From: Acephala macrosclerotiorum
Lineage: Eukaryota; Ascomycota; Leotiomycetes; Helotiales; Mollisiaceae
DNA: 64,000 bases
Assembly: GCA_014904845.1 (NCBI GenBank)
Contig: MU119309.1
Span: 86,476-150,475, forward strand
Reading direction: 5' to 3'
The translations under genes and the position numbers were made by a program. Below are positions 1 through 11,031 of this stretch, in pieces. The first letter of the stretch is position 1. Each line of letters starts with the position of its first letter. Below the pieces are notes generated by a model. That model made no database searches. It was not told where the DNA came from and saw only the letters and a program-made list of their open reading frames with translations.

Positions 1-243
1 GTTTTTCGCAATTTCAACAATTCGAGGTTTCAAGCTGATATCTGCAGTATTCGGTTTATGTGAAAGTATTAATTATTTTTGCTACGACGAGACTATTTCC
101 CCTGCGTTATCATTGCTCTCAGAAACCCGAGGTCCTACTCCACCGTGCCGCTTCTCAACGGAGAATCCCATCCCTAGGAATATATCATTCCAAGTAAAGA
201 TAAATGAATGCAAATGCCGCCTACCATCCATAGACTTGAAAGC

Positions 244-1663
244 TCACCACCATTCACTGTCGTACCATCTTAACCTAAGTGGTTCCCCAAATGTTATCTG
301 TCTGCGAGCTTCCACTTCCTCCGTCTTGGCATTAAGGATTCTTGCAAGAGTATCTTTTACTAATTGCATAGCCTTCTCGACAGCAGACAGAGTTCCATAA
401 AAGCCAAGTTCGTAGTCTGGGCTGCCCCAGAGGTCTTCGTATGTATCAACATCACAAGGCTCTGTCTTGATCATGCATCCAGTCATCTTTTCGATCTCTC
501 TGACTGCAAGCCAATCATCTTTGTTGAGTAAATTTTCATCAGGGATGAGCATGTGTTTGTAGACCTTGCCTGACTCGGGCCTTGGCTGCAGAATTTTGAA
601 TTCGAAGGTCGGAATTCTGACACCTGTCCAGTTATTGATAGCATGTTTCAGAAGCCCACGGGTTTGAACCCTCTTGATGTGACGCTCCAATACGCCACAA
701 GCAAGTTGCTGTGAGGCGTCGACTCCTCTGCTTTCGGTGGGACCAAAACATGCTTCAGGATCGAAGTTGCATTCTTTGAGCCACAGATAGCTAGGGACGA
801 TGAAGGTGATCTCCTTCAGTCCCACTCGGACAGTTGGATGCTCGCCTTGTAAGACTTTCATAGCTGTCAAATGCGGAACCTTGCTCGTTTCGACGGAGAC
901 GGCCACACGAGGAATGAGGATATTCTTATTAAGTGTTCTCCTCATAGCAGGGATGTCGGATAAAACACCAAAATAGACAATATCAACCTTTAGATTGTAG
1001 TAAACTACTTGCTCAAGCTTTGGGTCGTCTCTCGTTTCGAAGTTCGTTAGGGAGTAGTGTTTTAGTGCCTCGAGTCGAGTTTCTTTGCAAACGTGGAGGA
1101 TCGCTGGTGGCTGACGTGACGGACTTGAGACTCGAACCCAGTGCTGGAATGGTTCGTGGTTGACCGGATCACGATAGTTTGTGGTTCGGACCTTCGACTG
1201 AAGCTCGACGATTCGTGGATGCTGCATGTGGATTTCCCAAACCATGAGCCGAAGTTCTTTGGGCAGGTCCTCAAACTTGGGGAATTCGGTCGGGGTTTGC
1301 TACAGTGCCAAATATTAGAATTGCACAAAACTTGGTGAATTGATAACTTGCGTTCTGAGTTACACCATCAATCTGAATCCCTTCATTAGCTTGTGATCCA
1401 GTCTCTGTTTGTCCTTCGATCTCGGTTGGTGCTTCGCTGAGAGGTTGCTCTTCGACTTCAATTGCAAACTCCTCCTGAGTCTGCGAGTCGTGATCACTTT
1501 GCCCTCCATCTACAGCCTGGATGTTGACAGCCATTTCATCTTTCCCGTATGCCTCGAGAAGCAGAGCAGAAGTGTAAGAAGGAAGTGATTCTCTACAGGC
1601 CGTGACTCTTGTCGAGCCTTCCTCGAGACGCAGCTTCGCCAAGCAATGAGAGATATCGTTCAT
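244..1663 (-). CDS. 2EXR-domain protein, two exons
   Basis: Exons 1364-1663 and 244-1299 join across a 64-nt phase-0 intron (donor GTAACT, branch CTAAT, acceptor TGTAG), giving 451 aa. Without splicing the second exon would start inside its own domain. Residues about 101-122 carry the hallmark FPKFEDLPKELRLMVWE, the start of the 2EXR domain common in Pezizomycotina, followed by the usual stretch where relatives have RIVEL. Residues 1-100 are acidic, Q/E-rich and probably disordered. The biochemical function of 2EXR proteins is unknown, and nothing here adds to it. No membrane segment or signal peptide is evident. The family call is firm; the exact start codon is an inference from the first in-frame ATG. 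Confidence 0.8.
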
Positions 1664-2362
1664 TGTGATTGAACGGGGTGGTCAAAATCGAGATTCTATT
1701 CTCATAGTATGTGGAAAAGAAAACCGTTTAGTAGAAGGTGAAAGGTCGTGGAGGGTCGGGAGGTGCAGTGGTGAAAACGAATTTATGTGCTCGTACTGAC
1801 GTAAAGATGAGGAGGTGAGAGGGTCGAACGGACAATATCGAGTAATGGTCTAGATATTTTGTGGGGTTGAGCAAGGAAAAGAAAGACTTGGGAAGATTCG
1901 TAGTGAGTGTGGTCCGTAATAGCATGTTCGCTTGGGGAGGTGGCGCTAAGTTCCCCTATTTCGATCTCGACTCCCAACTGCGGCGCTTCTCCGCAGTCAG
2001 TGACGCAATTTGCTCCTTTGAGGGACTCAATACAATGTTAGAAACCCAAGAGCGAAATTCACTAGATTTATCAGATTCACAGATCGTACTTTAAATCTTC
2101 CGAAGTGCCAATGTTCTCGCTCTGAAAGAGTTGGGCGAGGACCTCAAAATATTCGACCGGTGCGGTGATCGATTGTCAACCTCTATACAGAGACCGAATC
2201 TTCTTCGGTTTTTGATATAAACTTGCTTGTCGCCATCCATCTTAGCTGCGATTATGGAATGATCTCTTGAAGTGTGCAAACGGCTGACATGGAAACTGCC
2301 ACGTGACTATTATTACATTCAGGCATAACTTTTCTGCTACACCATTACGTGACAAGCAGAAT
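1664..2362. other. intergenic, no supported gene
   Basis: Only short overlapping frames without domain signatures are present. It contains the upstream region of the 2EXR gene and the downstream region of the decayed hydrolase. Confidence 0.5.
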
Positions 2363-3156
2363 TCAAGAAGCCGCAGCAACTTTCTCGAAAACCTTCATAA
2401 ACTCATCGGGCTTGCTAATCATGGGGCTATGGCCCGTCGCTATCTTTTCAATCCTCGCCGACTTCATAGGCCCCACCATCCTCTCTTGCTGGTGCGGCAA
2501 CACAACGGGATTATTTTCACACATCGTGTAGAAGAATGGGCACTCCAAATCATTCGCCGAATACTGAATCGGTGTCATGAATGCTGAAAATGCATGTGGT
2601 CGCAACGCCTTCTCCCTCTTTTTGACTTCTTCGGCGTTGAGACCGCTGTAGAAGCTAAGTCCTGCTTTGGCATTTGGTTTGACCAGGCCTGCCTAAAATT
2701 TTGATTCAGATCTCAATCACGCTTGAATGAAGGTGATGGCTCACCTCGAAGTCGAGATCACCCCAGTCTGATGCAGCATCGTAATATGTCTCCGCACATG
2801 TTTTCCCTTCTCACTGATCAAAACGCTTGAGACTGCCATGAAACTCTTCACTCCTCCGTTCAATCCGTTTCCTTCCTGGCTGCAATCACATGGCCCTCGA
2901 TAGCGACAAGACTGGAAACTCCTCCGTATGAATGTGCAATTATCACAACTTCCTTCCCCTCGTCAAGAAGTGGGAGCATGATCTTGTGAATCGCTGCTGC
3001 ATCTTCGTAAGGAGTCGAGTTTGGTTTGCTAGGATTACTCGTAGGAAGCTGGATTGTGACGTAGGGATATGAGAGTGCTTCGAGCTTTGGGGTGACGAGG
3101 TCTCATGTACTGGTGTCATGCATGGCATTATGAATGAGGAGGATCGTTGGCTTCAT
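2363..3156 (-). pseudogene. alpha/beta hydrolase fold pseudogene
   Basis: Read on the minus strand from the ATG at 3156, the product starts MKPTILLIHNAMHDTST and then meets TGA at 3103-3105, where relatives have Trp (..TWDLVTP..). The frame continues sensibly to the nucleophile elbow AHSYGG and meets a second TGA at 2860-2862. A GT..TTTTAG intron near 2700-2745 leads to a C-terminal part with the catalytic-His motif GHSPMISKPDEF and a normal stop at 2363. Order and spacing match the fungal AB-hydrolase proteins of about 240-260 aa. Two stops make it a pseudogene unless the assembly is wrong. The first stop is a G-to-A change of TGG, compatible with repeat-induced mutation or simple decay. Confidence 0.75.
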
Positions 3157-4204
3157 CTTCAAAAATTGTTGGCTTCCAATGAATGGTTTGAGGGCGAGAT
3201 TATGTAGAAATAAGTCAAGAGCGTGATGTCAAAGAGAATATCGTCCTTCTCACATTCTTATGTGAGATTATGAAGATTAAACAGGAGGTAGTTCAAGAAT
3301 CTGACTGGAGAAGTTCTTCTTTCGCCCTGAATTTCCGTACCCTAGAAGCTGGACTTGATTAGTTCTGCGGGTACGAAGTCCGCAGAAAGGTATTCCATTG
3401 GGTAGCTAGCTATCCGATCGAGAGCGGTTAAGTTCCGACCATGCAGGACCTTGATTGTACGTACAAAACTAACGGCTTCTCGAAAAGGATAAATTTATAG
3501 CAATATGCTTACTGGTCAAGGAACGCGAAACCATTCTTCAATGCACCGGCGTTACTGTGATAGTTAGCCTAATCTAAGAATTATCGAGTGTTGAGTTTTG
3601 GGAAGTGATTTTGGACAGCATCACGTGCACTGCACCCGATTAGCTCCGTCTACAGTCTGTTTACTGGCTGAGAATTTCGCATCTATGTACTTGTGAGCAT
3701 TGAGCATTACAAGTTTATGCTTGAGGGTACTGGCTCAACAATCACGGACCCTCTTTATGTTTCCGAGTTGAAAACGGCTGGCAGATGCTGGGAACCACTG
3801 TGTTACCACCAAGCAAAATGTGCAATCTTTTCTAGTCTGGGCAGTATCTACCATGTGACGTAGGAGAAGTGGCTTATAAACATTGCCTAACTAGCCAATC
3901 CAGAAATGACCGATGCTAAAACTCAAGCTGAGTTCTCCCATCACGCTGCCCCCAGCCCAAACATGCCATGGAAAGAAAGTAGACCCATGCATGACAACTT
4001 GAATGCCCGTCAGCAAAGAAGCGGTGAACGCCCTGAATTAAGACAGAATAACTTTTAGTGCGTTCTGGCCGGATATTGTGACCTGCGAGTTTGCGAGGGT
4101 TGGATTACCTGGGCGTGTTCTGTCGACTCCTATGACTCGGTAGAAGTCAGCTCGGATTCATCGTTTCGGTCAGGATACTTGCTGACTCACATCCATCAAG
4201 CAAG
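3157..4204. other. intergenic, no supported gene
   Basis: No frame longer than background and no recognisable motif. The stretch separates the hydrolase relic from the BTB gene. Confidence 0.5.
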
Positions 4205-5004
4205 CTACTCATCCTGAACAGGCACATAGCACTCATTCTTGACAGCAGACAACTGGTCCACATCAACTGTATCCCCGGCTCTCTTCATCATGAAGACCAT
4301 GAGCTCGATCATTAATTTGGTTGGATAATGTACGGTATTTCTTTGTGCTACCGTGGGTAACAAACAAGCCGCCAACAGTATGACGAGCAATTTTCTAAGT
4401 CGACTGTCGGATCCCGTCTTTTCGTAGACGTAGGTGAGGGCGGAGCACGAGAATAATCGTACGCATGAATTCCCAGTCTCTTTGATGCAGTCGACGACGT
4501 AATTCTGTAATTGAGCTATGCAGAGCTTGTCGGCTGGAATCCATAAATTGAATAGGTTCAACTCTTCTGAGCTGAGTATGGCAATGTTGTCATTTAAAGT
4601 CTGATCGAATTCCGGATCCAGGTGCTTCAGATCCAGCTTTTGATGGTATATCCAATGGGTCAGTAGGCTGAAGGCTCCGTGGGTAGTATCATCCAGTTTG
4701 TACTCTCCAGTCCGGCCCTCAATGAAATTGCTGTTGAACGCAGCTTTCAATACCGGTGAATAGTGGCACGCATACTCTCGATGAATGACGAATTTTTGTT
4801 CTTCGCCATTCCCTGTGACATAAAAGGTGACTACATCTCTAGGTGCGCTAGTTTCTGTGAGCTTTCGAGTCTGAATCGCGCTTACGGGACTTACGAGAAG
4901 GTAGGACGCGAATCACCTTTCTTTTGCGAGGCTTTCGATTTTCCCGATGAAGTTTGCGACTTTCTCGAGGTCGACTCGCCTCTCCCACGCTTCTCTGACG
5001 CCAT
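4205..5004 (-). CDS. BTB/POZ-domain protein, two exons
   Basis: Exon 1 is 4895-5004 and exon 2 is 4205-4847; the 47-nt intron has donor GTAAGT and acceptor CTAG, and the joined frame gives 250 aa. Residues 1-36 are basic and Ser/Lys-rich. A BTB domain starts near residue 40 (VTFYVTGNGEEQKFVIHREY) and continues through HYSPVLKAAFNSNFIEG and LLTHWIYHQKL, the pattern of fungal BTB proteins in which the core is followed by a helical extension. No Kelch, MATH or zinc-finger part is present, so this is the common small fungal type of unknown partner. Dimerisation or cullin-3 adaptor roles are family knowledge, not shown here. Confidence 0.82.
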
Positions 5005-6889
5005 TTTGAAGGTTAAAAAGAGTGATTAAGAGGAAGTTGCAGGTGTCGGTGAACGGTTGCCCTTGAGAAAATGTCGCCAGGGGAGCCAGGCAAGGTTAGC
5101 AGATTGAGACCAATGTACCGAACGCTTGAGGAATGGAAATATGCGAAAACAGAGAATGCACTTGCGGTATTCCGCAGGTGTTCCATATCCAGAGCAATGG
5201 ATGTGTGTGAGGTGATGATCCTCTTTCGAAGAGGCTGACGGTGTCTGCGCAAAGAAGTCTTGATGTGACGATGGTGTTGAGCAAATACTGTCTGCGTCGC
5301 AAGTCAAAGTATATGTTTGTACCAGCGGCGAAGGGGAATAGTTTGCCGAAGCGCTAAACTTTAAGCTTAATTGAGAAGACAAGTGCATCGAAGCAGGTGA
5401 ATTGGTTTGGAAGTTAAGTCGAGGGTGATCAAATGAGACGCTGGCAGCTGACACGTCAAACGAGAAGAGTCTGCAGTGAGTCTGACTGCATCTGTCCAAT
5501 CAGTGTGCAAGCCATCTCATGTCAATGGTCCAGAGGAACCTGGAACAATGAAAAGAAGAAGATTTGACAGCGTTTCTCGGTTTTGAGCGCTACACATCAA
5601 GTCACTGTTTGATCTTCAGGTCCTGCTTGGGCCGGGGGCGCAACAAACAAGATCACATCATTTCTGATGCATGATTCTCATTCTTTAACATGAATTTGTT
5701 GTCCCACTTACGAAGTTTTAATCCTTCTAACTCATCTGTATGATTGAGGTTCATTTCCAAAGAACGCAGTCGCAGTAGTGCAAGGAGAGAAATCCTAAGC
5801 GAATCTCGCTTAAGAGATCTCAGGGGCAGCACGATGCTGAAACAACGACACACAGGAGGGACGGAAAATATACCGTATCATTCTTATGCTGAATTTAGGG
5901 TATCATCCGGGTTGGAAAGATACTCCATGATGACTCTTTCATGCAGAATTTAAAAGTAAACAGACGATGGAAATCATGATCCTTCAGACGGAATGCACAG
6001 CCCGAAGTGGTTGTGGCTGAGATGGGGGTGGCTTGATATCTCCCCACAACTGGAGGAAAAGGTACAGTAAGATAAACAATTGCGGGATTGAAAACTGAAA
6101 TCAAACAATGATATACTTCTCATCGCAAATTGTTAGAAGACTGAAGTTGGGAAATGTTCTCGTTTACTCGACCTCTCATATTTATAGCGGATAAAAGCAA
6201 ACCACTGTGCCGCAAGGCTAAGCTGTGAAGGGTTATTTCCGATACAAACCAGGCCACAAATGTTGGACCCGAACTTTTGCATACTTCGTATGAAACTAGA
6301 GCTTGTGGGGTCGGGCCGACCGAAAAATACGAGAACTGCTTTCGAAAGCGCAAATAATGTTGTATGAAGTAGGTGAAAGAGTCATACGGATACGGATCAC
6401 GATGCTGGCGAGTTCGCGAGAATTGCATACGGGGCACCTGAAATATTTAAAGCTTTCTGGGGTCTTTCCCCTGGAGCTTGCATAAGGTTAATTTGATCAT
6501 TTCCTGTGGCGCCTAGTTCGTTTTCCGTGCCGCACTTCTGGCGTTGGATGTCGAATTAAAATAAGACTGAGTACAAGCATCTGCGCCATGGCTGGTGCGG
6601 CGATCAGATGTGGAGACGAGAGTCAATCGGTGACTGGCTGGATATGTGCTGCAGGGCTGTATGTTGTACAAGCAGCCGAGCGGCCCAGGGATTTTAAAAT
6701 ATACAGTACATATTGCTGCCTTCACCGCGTCTGATTTCTCCTTCTCTCCTTATCTCAAAAATTTCACGATTTTGCCTCCTTCAAATCTCTCAGGGACCAA
6801 ACCAATCATCTCCCTCTACATCAGTCGCTGAAATCCCCTCGGAAAATCCCCCTCCATCGAAATCCACATCGACCCTCCAAATCGCCAAA
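5005..6889. other. long intergenic stretch, no supported gene
   Basis: Several frames up to about 157 codons occur on both strands but none has a domain, convincing splice partners or a biased composition. The last 200 bases are pyrimidine-rich, as expected of the 5' leader of the next gene. Confidence 0.5.
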
Positions 6890-7438
6890 ATGAAAGCCCA
6901 AAACCCTCCCTACAATGGAGGTCCACAAACATTCACAACAACCAACCAACCAAAATTAATGTCCATGTGGTGGCCCATGAGCATCCTATTCGCCTGGATC
7001 GCCTGCCTAATCGCCGGCGGCGCCCTAATCGGCTCCTGGATCAACAGCAGCAACTGCGTCTTCGACTCTGAGTACGATATCACGACCTGCGACGGCAAAA
7101 ACGCGAGCTACTACGCCGGCCTCGCCTTCATCTGCGTCGCGATTATCCTGAAACTGGTATTTTGGATCTTGATTGTGCTTAGGTGTTATCAGAAGAGAAG
7201 AGGATATGTTGCTGTTACGACGGTTACGCATACAGGAGGCGGGGCGGGCATTCCGTTGAATGCGTATCAGCCGTATGGTGGTGCGCAGCAGGCTCCTGGG
7301 TATGCGTATGCGGATAGGCCGATACCAGCGCAGGGGCATTATGCGCCGCAGGTCGAGGTGGAGAGGAGTTGTGTGCAGTGTGGGACGAGGAATTCGGGGC
7401 AGTGGTGTGTCAAGTGCGGTGCTCAGGTGCCTATGTGA
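6890..7438 (+). CDS. two-TM membrane protein with C-terminal zinc ribbon
   Basis: A single exon of 182 aa. The frame is open further upstream, but the ATG at 6890 in context CCAAAATGA follows a pyrimidine-rich leader and gives a sensible N terminus. Hydrophobic segments lie near residues 25-48 (MSILFAWIACLIAGGALIGS) and 77-102 (AFICVAIILKLVFWILIVL), separated by a short loop with Asn and Cys. The tail is Gly/Tyr/Pro-rich and ends with CVQCGTRNSGQWCVKCGAQV, two CxxC knuckles spaced like a zinc ribbon. No specific family was recognised. The layout suggests an integral membrane protein with a metal-binding cytosolic tail; function unknown. Confidence 0.7.
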   Translation: MKAQNPPYNGGPQTFTTTNQPKLMSMWWPMSILFAWIACLIAGGALIGSWINSSNCVFDSEYDITTCDGKNASYYAGLAFICVAIILKLVFWILIVLRCYQKRRGYVAVTTVTHTGGGAGIPLNAYQPYGGAQQAPGYAYADRPIPAQGHYAPQVEVERSCVQCGTRNSGQWCVKCGAQVPM

Positions 7439-7725
7439 GGGGTGATAGATGAGGGGTCGAAGGCGGATGAGAAGTCGGGAGGAGTTTGGAGTTGAGGGAG
7501 GGCTGGGGAACACTTGCATGTTAGATACCATTCTACATCGCGAAGTGAGCGTTCTTATCTGTTCATTATTATTGGCATATACATACCCAAGGTGATATAC
7601 TGTCATCCGAGCCCTCAGGCTTGAGCACGAAATGCATCTCCATCGTCCTGTGCTTTCGCAGCTCCTCATCTCGTCATGAAGAAATAAGCACCAACAACCA
7701 TCGCAGGAACAATGAGCATCTCAAT
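7439..7725. other. intergenic
   Basis: The 3' region between the zinc-ribbon membrane protein and the converging sulfotransferase relic. Nothing else seen. Confidence 0.4.
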
Positions 7726-8430
7726 TTACCTCACGAAAGCTTCTTTGATCATACTCTTGAACGCCTGCTCTACCGCGAGCCTATCACTCGCAGGCGGAAA
7801 AGGTTCATCTGGGACTGGGACATTCAAGATCTTGCAAAGAGGTCCCCACCCCTCCTTTACATCGAAGAACAGTCTTTCCTTGTACGGCTCTCCTGATATA
7901 CTCATAGTGCGCTTCCAGAAATTCTGCTTCTCATTAGCATCACGCGTCTCAACATGAGTTCAAAGCACACGACTCACTAGGCCCATCAATCATCCTCCCC
8001 GGACCAGGAGGATAAATCACCTTTCTCCTAAATCGCGCCCCGTCAGCACCTTTCTCTTCCTCATACCCCATCCTCCATCCCTCTTTTTTTCAAAGCAAGA
8101 GAAACTCACCTCTTAGTCATCCCATCAGTCCACTTCCCATACCACCTCAACGTCGGCATACTTAAAAACACCACCCTAACCCATCACGGCATCACAACCT
8201 TCATCAACTCACTCGATCTCTTCCGCCATTTCTCCGGATCCCTCGTCGTGACAATCACCTTTGCGTCTGGAAAGCCTTCGGTGAGTTCTTCGACGAACAT
8301 GTAAGAGGGGGAGTCGGTGCAGGCTACGTAGCCGGCGAGGAGGTCTTTGAGGATGGTTCTGGTTGTTTCTTTGGTGTTTGAAGGGTTGAGGGCCAAGATC
8401 CATGTTTTGACGAATTCTGGCCGGTGCATT
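7726..8430 (-). pseudogene. sulfotransferase-like P-loop protein, decayed
   Basis: Minus-strand pieces match the fungal family often annotated as P-loop NTPase/sulfotransferase. At 8186-8429 there is FPDAKVIVTTRDPEKW, then an in-frame TGA at 8184-8186, then RWYGKWTDGMTKR near 8110-8150. Near the 3' end comes FFDVKEGWGPLCKILN, the family's C-terminal signature, and the stop at 7726. Just upstream of that signature the family-like segment EFLEAHYEYIRRAV is in a different frame, so a frameshift near 7875 is likely. The N-terminal P-loop (usually GLPRTGT) was not found. A truncated, broken gene is the best reading; the exact intron limits are uncertain. Confidence 0.65.
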
Positions 8431-10101
8431 AGTCTTCATAGAAGATAGAAGATAGAAGACAAAGGAGGAGAAGGGAAGAAGGATGATGGGACGAGGAACA
8501 GAGGGAGAGGGAGAGGACTGCATTGGTATCGGCATGGTGGATGGCCTTAATTTCCTCTGCCATGATATCCGATTTCTGAGACGAGTATTGAAGATGAGCG
8601 ATTGAAGAAGACTGCGTTTTGAAGGATATGAAGGATTTCCAAGGAGAGCTTGCTGAAGCTGATTACTCAATGAAATCATGAAACTTTTCCAACGTTCAAA
8701 CATTATCGTGGTAAGAGAGATCACCCTACTTCTAGGAAATGTAGAGACAGCTATCTCCGCATTGTGTACCAGCGAAGGACTTGGAGACGAAAACAAGAAA
8801 AGAAAGTCACACGTGACCGAAAACATTCGTCAAATTTCCATAGAGTATGATTCCATCTCACAGAAAAGTAGATACTGAAGGGAAAGCATATACTGTAGAG
8901 ATAGCTTTCCAAGTTTCAAATCATATTTTTGCTGCTCTGACTGATTGGCGATGACGCTGCCCTCTCGCACGGGCTTCTACTCCTGACCATCGCGAGAAAG
9001 GAGCAACACTTCAAAAGTGACGTGCTTTGGAACTATATATCGCTCCTGCTACATCTGAGAAGAAAGTAGGTATTGTAGGATTTTTGGTTTTCCTTGCTTT
9101 CCTCCTTCATCATCAACAAGCAAACTTAACTTGCCCATCAACATTCATTATCTGTTCGACGCGCTTGCTTATAAGGATTGAACATTTATCTCTTCTGCAT
9201 TCAAACTCGTTATATTTGCATACTCCAAGTGATGCTTTTGACTGTCGGGTTTGCTGGACCTTCCTGGTTTGGGCACCCTATCATAAGGTTAAGGCTCGAC
9301 CACGTCAACGTCCTAACAATGCCAGCGAATGTGTAAGTCTATACCTGCCTGCTCATTCGTGAACATCAGTCATCTCGACAGCTTCGCCGTCCATGAACAG
9401 AACAGATCGATGCCAATGACGTGTGCCACGAGAAGGGGAGCAATGGATTTTCCCGATTGCATTCAGTTCCATTGCACTCAGTTGCACCACTTGTGGCTCG
9501 AGGCTGACTTGTCGAAATTCGCAGAACAATTATCCTCGCCTCTATAATTGCTCTTTGGAACCATGAGAAATTCGACAAGGTATGTGCGAACGCCCAACAA
9601 TGCTCTAGATTCTGTTTAGTTCTATTGTAAACAGCACCGCGAGGGCTCGAAGGGTCGGCAGTTGTCGTTCTTACACAAATCTTAGCAGCGGACTGACAGA
9701 AGACAGATGTTCGATGCAGACATCGACACGACGATTACTTTCGCTGCCCAACTAAATCTCCAAGGCTACATATTCGATATCCAATATCAGTGCGAGTAAG
9801 TGTGACTTTGTTTGCATGGATGTGCGGCGATCTGTGAAATCTCTAAGGACGCTCAGGGAGCGTTTGGTTCGACCATGTTTTAAGCAGAGATATGAGAAGC
9901 CTTGCTTCCTTTCCCTCGTAACGTGCTGACGAATGAAACAGATTTTAGAATCTTTGGTTCGGACGATTGTGTGTACGTTGACTAATACTAAGAATAAAGT
10001 AGCGTTGGAGTGCTGTTGGTCGATGGTGGCATGTCCGGGAATGAAGAGAGCTGAGAAGTGATGGGCGCAGGATAGGATGGTTCCAGGGTTGGGTACATCG
10101 A
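8431..10101. other. long intergenic stretch, no supported gene
   Basis: The first 300 bases may contain the scrambled 5' part of the sulfotransferase relic (an ATG at about 8560 opens a short frame without a P-loop). The rest shows only background frames. A frame at 9752-10144 on the minus strand overlaps the RNase H gene and is not credible. Confidence 0.45.
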
Positions 10102-11031
10102 TCATACAATCGCAAGTTTCTCCATGCCGTTCTCGATTTCGCACTGTGGCCCCCCATCTCCCATGACTTTGAATATCGCGACTGGTGCACGCTTCTTCTT
10201 TCTTGGGTCCATTCTCATCTCGACAAGGTTTTCAGTACCCTCTGGTGGTGTTGATCTTGCGGCTTTTCTCGCTGCGGAATGAGCCAGGACATTCCCCTTG
10301 ATGTGTTGTTGACTCTCTGTGTTCCAATGCCCAGGAGCCCAACGAAGTTCCACTTCGATCCCGAGCTGCTTCAGGTTGTGTGCAGCCGCGACACCAGACT
10401 TCAGCAAAGAACCTCGACATGGCACAGTCTTCAAATCCCCGTCGTGATATCTCAACAAAGCTTTCAAACAGTCAAAGTAGACGACAACAATCGAAGGTCG
10501 CGCCTCTCTCATGACGGCTTCTTCCTCGGCGATCTTGATTGCCTGGGCAATTGCAGCCATCTCTGCACCCCAGGTAGGCACAGGTCGTCTGATATGATAC
10601 GGCATGGTTATCCAGCGACTGAGTGCCCTTCTGTACACGATTCCAATTCCTGACTTGCCGAAGGAGCCACCACCAGCGCCGTTTGTGCATGCGTCTGTCC
10701 AGAGTACCATTCGTCCGCCATCAGTTGTTGTTTCGTTGCTGGAGTACTCAGAGCTTGCGATTGACAGTGCGGTTTCGGGGTCAAAGTCGATTGTGACTTT
10801 GCCTGGGAAGTCGGTACTGAATAGTCGATCAAGATATGCTCTGCGGCCTGGGCGACTGAGGCGTCGGCGTTCCTCTTTGGTGAGGAAGCCTGGTCGGCGG
10901 CGGGTGCGTGGTTGTGATTGTTGTGGTGATTGAGATGTTGTGCTGCCCTCGGACATCATGGTATCTTGTCCCATGATGTGAGACGTCGAATCGGTCATGT
11001 TTTGCGAGGGTTGATGTGTGTCCTGTCTCAT
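10102..11031 (-). CDS. RNase H-fold protein
   Basis: A single exon of 309 aa. Residues 1-70 are polar and basic, with no targeting signal seen. Residues 108-262 form a type I RNase H domain: LWTDAC (Asp113), WGAEMAAI (Glu157), VVVYFDCLKALL (Asp187) and ELRWAPGHWN (about 229-237). Three of the four usual carboxylates are present. The last, normally in a GNExAD motif, reads GNVLAHSAARKA, so His251 replaces Asp. Many fungal stand-alone RNase H proteins look like this, and some derive from retroelement domains. There is no reverse transcriptase or integrase next to it. It could cleave RNA:DNA hybrids, but the changed fourth residue leaves activity open. Confidence 0.72.
   Translation of the reverse strand: MRQDTHQPSQNMTDSTSHIMGQDTMMSEGSTTSQSPQQSQPRTRRRPGFLTKEERRRLSRPGRRAYLDRLFSTDFPGKVTIDFDPETALSIASSEYSSNETTTDGGRMVLWTDACTNGAGGGSFGKSGIGIVYRRALSRWITMPYHIRRPVPTWGAEMAAIAQAIKIAEEEAVMREARPSIVVVYFDCLKALLRYHDGDLKTVPCRGSLLKSGVAAAHNLKQLGIEVELRWAPGHWNTESQQHIKGNVLAHSAARKAARSTPPEGTENLVEMRMDPRKKKRAPVAIFKVMGDGGPQCEIENGMEKLAIV

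Noticed and set aside
5026..5499. 157-codon minus-strand frame upstream of the BTB gene
   Set aside because: Ser/His/Cys-rich without domain; overlaps two other background frames; no splice partners.
7025..7669. 214-codon minus-strand frame
   Set aside because: Arg-rich antisense shadow of the membrane protein gene.
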